From: an uncultured Pseudomonadota bacterium
GTDB lineage: Bacteria > Pseudomonadota > Gammaproteobacteria > Steroidobacterales > Steroidobacteraceae
Reading direction: 5' to 3'
DNA length: 37,263 bases
NCBI GenBank assembly: GCA_937920275.1
Contig: CALGVD010000113.1
Span: 1 to 37,263, forward strand
Shown here: one piece after another, positions 36,265-37,263 of the stretch
How positions within the stretch are numbered: the first letter of the stretch is position 1
How the letters are laid out: each line of letters begins with the position of its first letter
Notes under the pieces: model-generated
Database searches by the model: none
What the model saw: only the letters and a program-made list of their open reading frames with translations
Told to the model about the DNA's origin: nothing
Made by a program: the position numbers and the translations under genes

Positions 36265-36735
36265 ATGATCGCCCTTCTGCAACGAGTATCCTCCGCCAGT
36301 GTCGATGTCGCTGGCGAGCGCATCGGCGCGATCGGGCCGGGTCTTCTGGTCTTGGTCGGGGTGCAGCCTCTCGATGACGAACGCACCGCAGGGCGGTTGC
36401 TCGAGCGCCTGCTCGCCTACCGGGTCTTCGGCGATCCGCAGGGCCGCATGAACCTGTCCCTCCGCGATACGGGCGGCGACCTGCTGCTGGTGCCCCAGTT
36501 CACCCTTGCCGCCGATACGCGCAAGGGCAACCGCCCGGGATTCACCACCGCGGCGACGCCAGACGAAGCGGCGCGACTGTTCGGCCATCTGGTCGGCCTC
36601 GCTCGGGCAGCCCACCCTGTGGTCGCCACCGGCCGGTTCGGGGCGGACATGCGCGTTTCGTTGTGTAACGAAGGACCCGTAACCTTCTGGCTGGAAGTCC
36701 CCCCCGGGGGCACTTTGCCCTATCATCCGTCGTAA
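36265..36735 (+). CDS. dtd: D-aminoacyl-tRNA deacylase
   Basis: The 156-residue enzyme hydrolyses D-amino acids (and glycine from tRNA-Ala) off mischarged tRNAs. The N-terminus [13 protein letters not shown], the block [11 protein letters not shown] and the active-site [10 protein letters not shown] with its Gly-cisPro are diagnostic. Where E. coli Dtd has SQFTL, this protein has PQFTL, with Pro77 aligned to Ser77. It ends with about ten extra residues ([11 protein letters not shown]) beyond the usual C-terminus. The ATG at 36265 matches the family start; the frame is open 14 codons upstream. It precedes tatA by 41 bp. Confidence 0.93.
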   Translation: MIALLQRVSSASVDVAGERIGAIGPGLLVLVGVQPLDDERTAGRLLERLLAYRVFGDPQGRMNLSLRDTGGDLLLVPQFTLAADTRKGNRPGFTTAATPDEAARLFGHLVGLARAAHPVVATGRFGADMRVSLCNEGPVTFWLEVPPGGTLPYHPS

Positions 36736-36739
36736 TCTT

Positions 36740-36756
36740 CGCCTGCCCTCCAGGCG
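36740..36756 (+). promoter_or_regulatory. small stem-loop between dtd and tatA
   Basis: CGCCTG (36740-36745) pairs with CAGGCG (36751-36756) around a 5-nt loop. It ends 20 nt before the tatA ATG and just upstream of the tatA ribosome site AAGGAG (36765-36770). There is no U-tract. It could be an RNA processing or stability element in the dtd-tatAB mRNA. Confidence 0.3.
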
Positions 36757-36776
36757 CCATCGAGAAGGAGATCGTC

Positions 36777-37049
36777 ATGGGTATCGGAATGCGTGAATTG
36801 CTGATCATCCTGCTCGTGGTGCTGGTGGTGTTCGGCGCCAAGAAGTTGCGCACCATCGGCGCGGACCTTGGCGCGGCCGTCAAAGGCTTCAAGAAAGGCA
36901 TGAACGACGGCGATGCAGATGAAAGCGTGCGGCAGATCAAGCAGGAAGCCGCCGACGCCGAGTTCCCGGAGACCCAGGCCAAGGCGGCTCAAAGCCCCGG
37001 TCGATCAGACCCGGGCAACGGCGGTCCCTCCTCCGACCGACAGGCCTGA
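36777..37049 (+). CDS. tatA: Sec-independent protein translocase TatA
   Basis: A 90-residue subunit that forms the pore-like oligomer of the twin-arginine export pathway. It has the typical short N-terminus and membrane helix ([18 protein letters not shown], residues 7-24) with the FG hinge, then the amphipathic helix [19 protein letters not shown] and a polar tail. A strong AAGGAG ribosome site sits 6 nt before the ATG. TatB follows after 29 bp. Confidence 0.95.
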   Translation: MGIGMRELLIILLVVLVVFGAKKLRTIGADLGAAVKGFKKGMNDGDADESVRQIKQEAADAEFPETQAKAAQSPGRSDPGNGGPSSDRQA

Positions 37050-37078
37050 TCCGCACCCGCGCGGCGGGTGCCTGCCCG

Positions 37079-37263
37079 ATGTTCGAGGTCGGCTTCAGCG
37101 AATTGCTGCTGATCATGGTGCTTGCGCTTCTGGTGCTCGGACCGCAGAAGCTGCCCAAGGTCGTGGCCGAAGTGGGCCGCTGGATGGGACGGGCTCGCGC
37201 GATGGCGCGCCAGTTCCGCGAGCAACTCGAGGTCGAGGCTGCCGAATCCCAGCGTCCACCGCC
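37079..37263 (+). CDS. tatB: Sec-independent protein translocase TatB, 5' part
   Basis: The visible 61 codons start at ATG 37079 and run off the window end. The N-terminal helix FSELLLIMVLALLVLGPQKLP, with a conserved Glu and the GP hinge, identifies TatB and separates it from TatA (FG hinge). The amphipathic helix VVAEVGRWMGRARAMARQ follows. TatB joins TatC to recognise twin-arginine signal peptides. A tatC gene is expected beyond the window. Confidence 0.9.
   Translation, partial: MFEVGFSELLLIMVLALLVLGPQKLPKVVAEVGRWMGRARAMARQFREQLEVEAAESQRPP

Overview
The window is a densely coded, GC-rich stretch of bacterial chromosome. The gene content points to a gammaproteobacterium of the Xanthomonadales / Nevskiales / Steroidobacterales kind: a complete atpIBEFHAGDC operon followed by glmU and glmS, rsmG-parA-parB just upstream of atp, a dtd-tatA-tatB run, trx-type ArsC with Acr3, and stand-alone RimO. 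The genus cannot be fixed by eye. There are 39 protein genes (two cut by the window ends). I saw no tRNA, rRNA, CRISPR array, insertion sequence or prophage. No gene-free stretch exceeds about 155 bp.

Layout. 1-1653 (+): end of a TraB/GumN-like gene, a DUF2237 protein, and the AzlC/AzlD amino-acid exporter pair. 1723-8084 (+): a TetR repressor overlapping a tripartite RND efflux operon (TolC-type channel, lipoprotein adaptor, inner-membrane pump). A perfect 13-bp palindrome covers the predicted -35 box of the tetR promoter. 8103-11541 (-): methyltransferase, AlkK-like acyl-CoA ligase and a membrane-anchored beta-propeller of the SMP-30/strictosidine-synthase class. 11664-13007 (+): rimO. 13048-16089: Rap1a-like secreted protein (-), SIMPL protein (+), DUF885 metallopeptidase-like protein (-). 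16166-17720 (+): arsC and acr3. 17746-28093 (-): glmS, glmU and the nine atp genes. 28248-33476 (-): parB, a polytopic membrane protein, parA, rsmG, a YhdH-type reductase and an MBL-fold hydrolase, packed with overlaps or short gaps. 33558-35555 (+): exported S9 peptidase. 35565-36182 (-): diheme cytochrome c. 36265-37263 (+): dtd, tatA and the start of tatB.

How the genes work together. The atp block makes F1Fo ATP synthase; glmU and glmS behind it make UDP-GlcNAc for the cell envelope. The par block handles chromosome segregation and is unusual in having a multi-spanning membrane protein gene translationally coupled between parA and parB, and in having YhdH and MBL genes where mnmG would often sit. 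The tetR-RND block looks like a self-regulated drug efflux locus.

Most of the window is housekeeping. I did not find a clearly new defence or mobile system. The best candidates for something undescribed are the parA-membrane protein-parB arrangement, the methyltransferase-ligase-propeller operon, the TetR operator and leaderless promoter, and several genes whose start codon lies 6-8 nt behind a -10-like box with no Shine-Dalgarno sequence.
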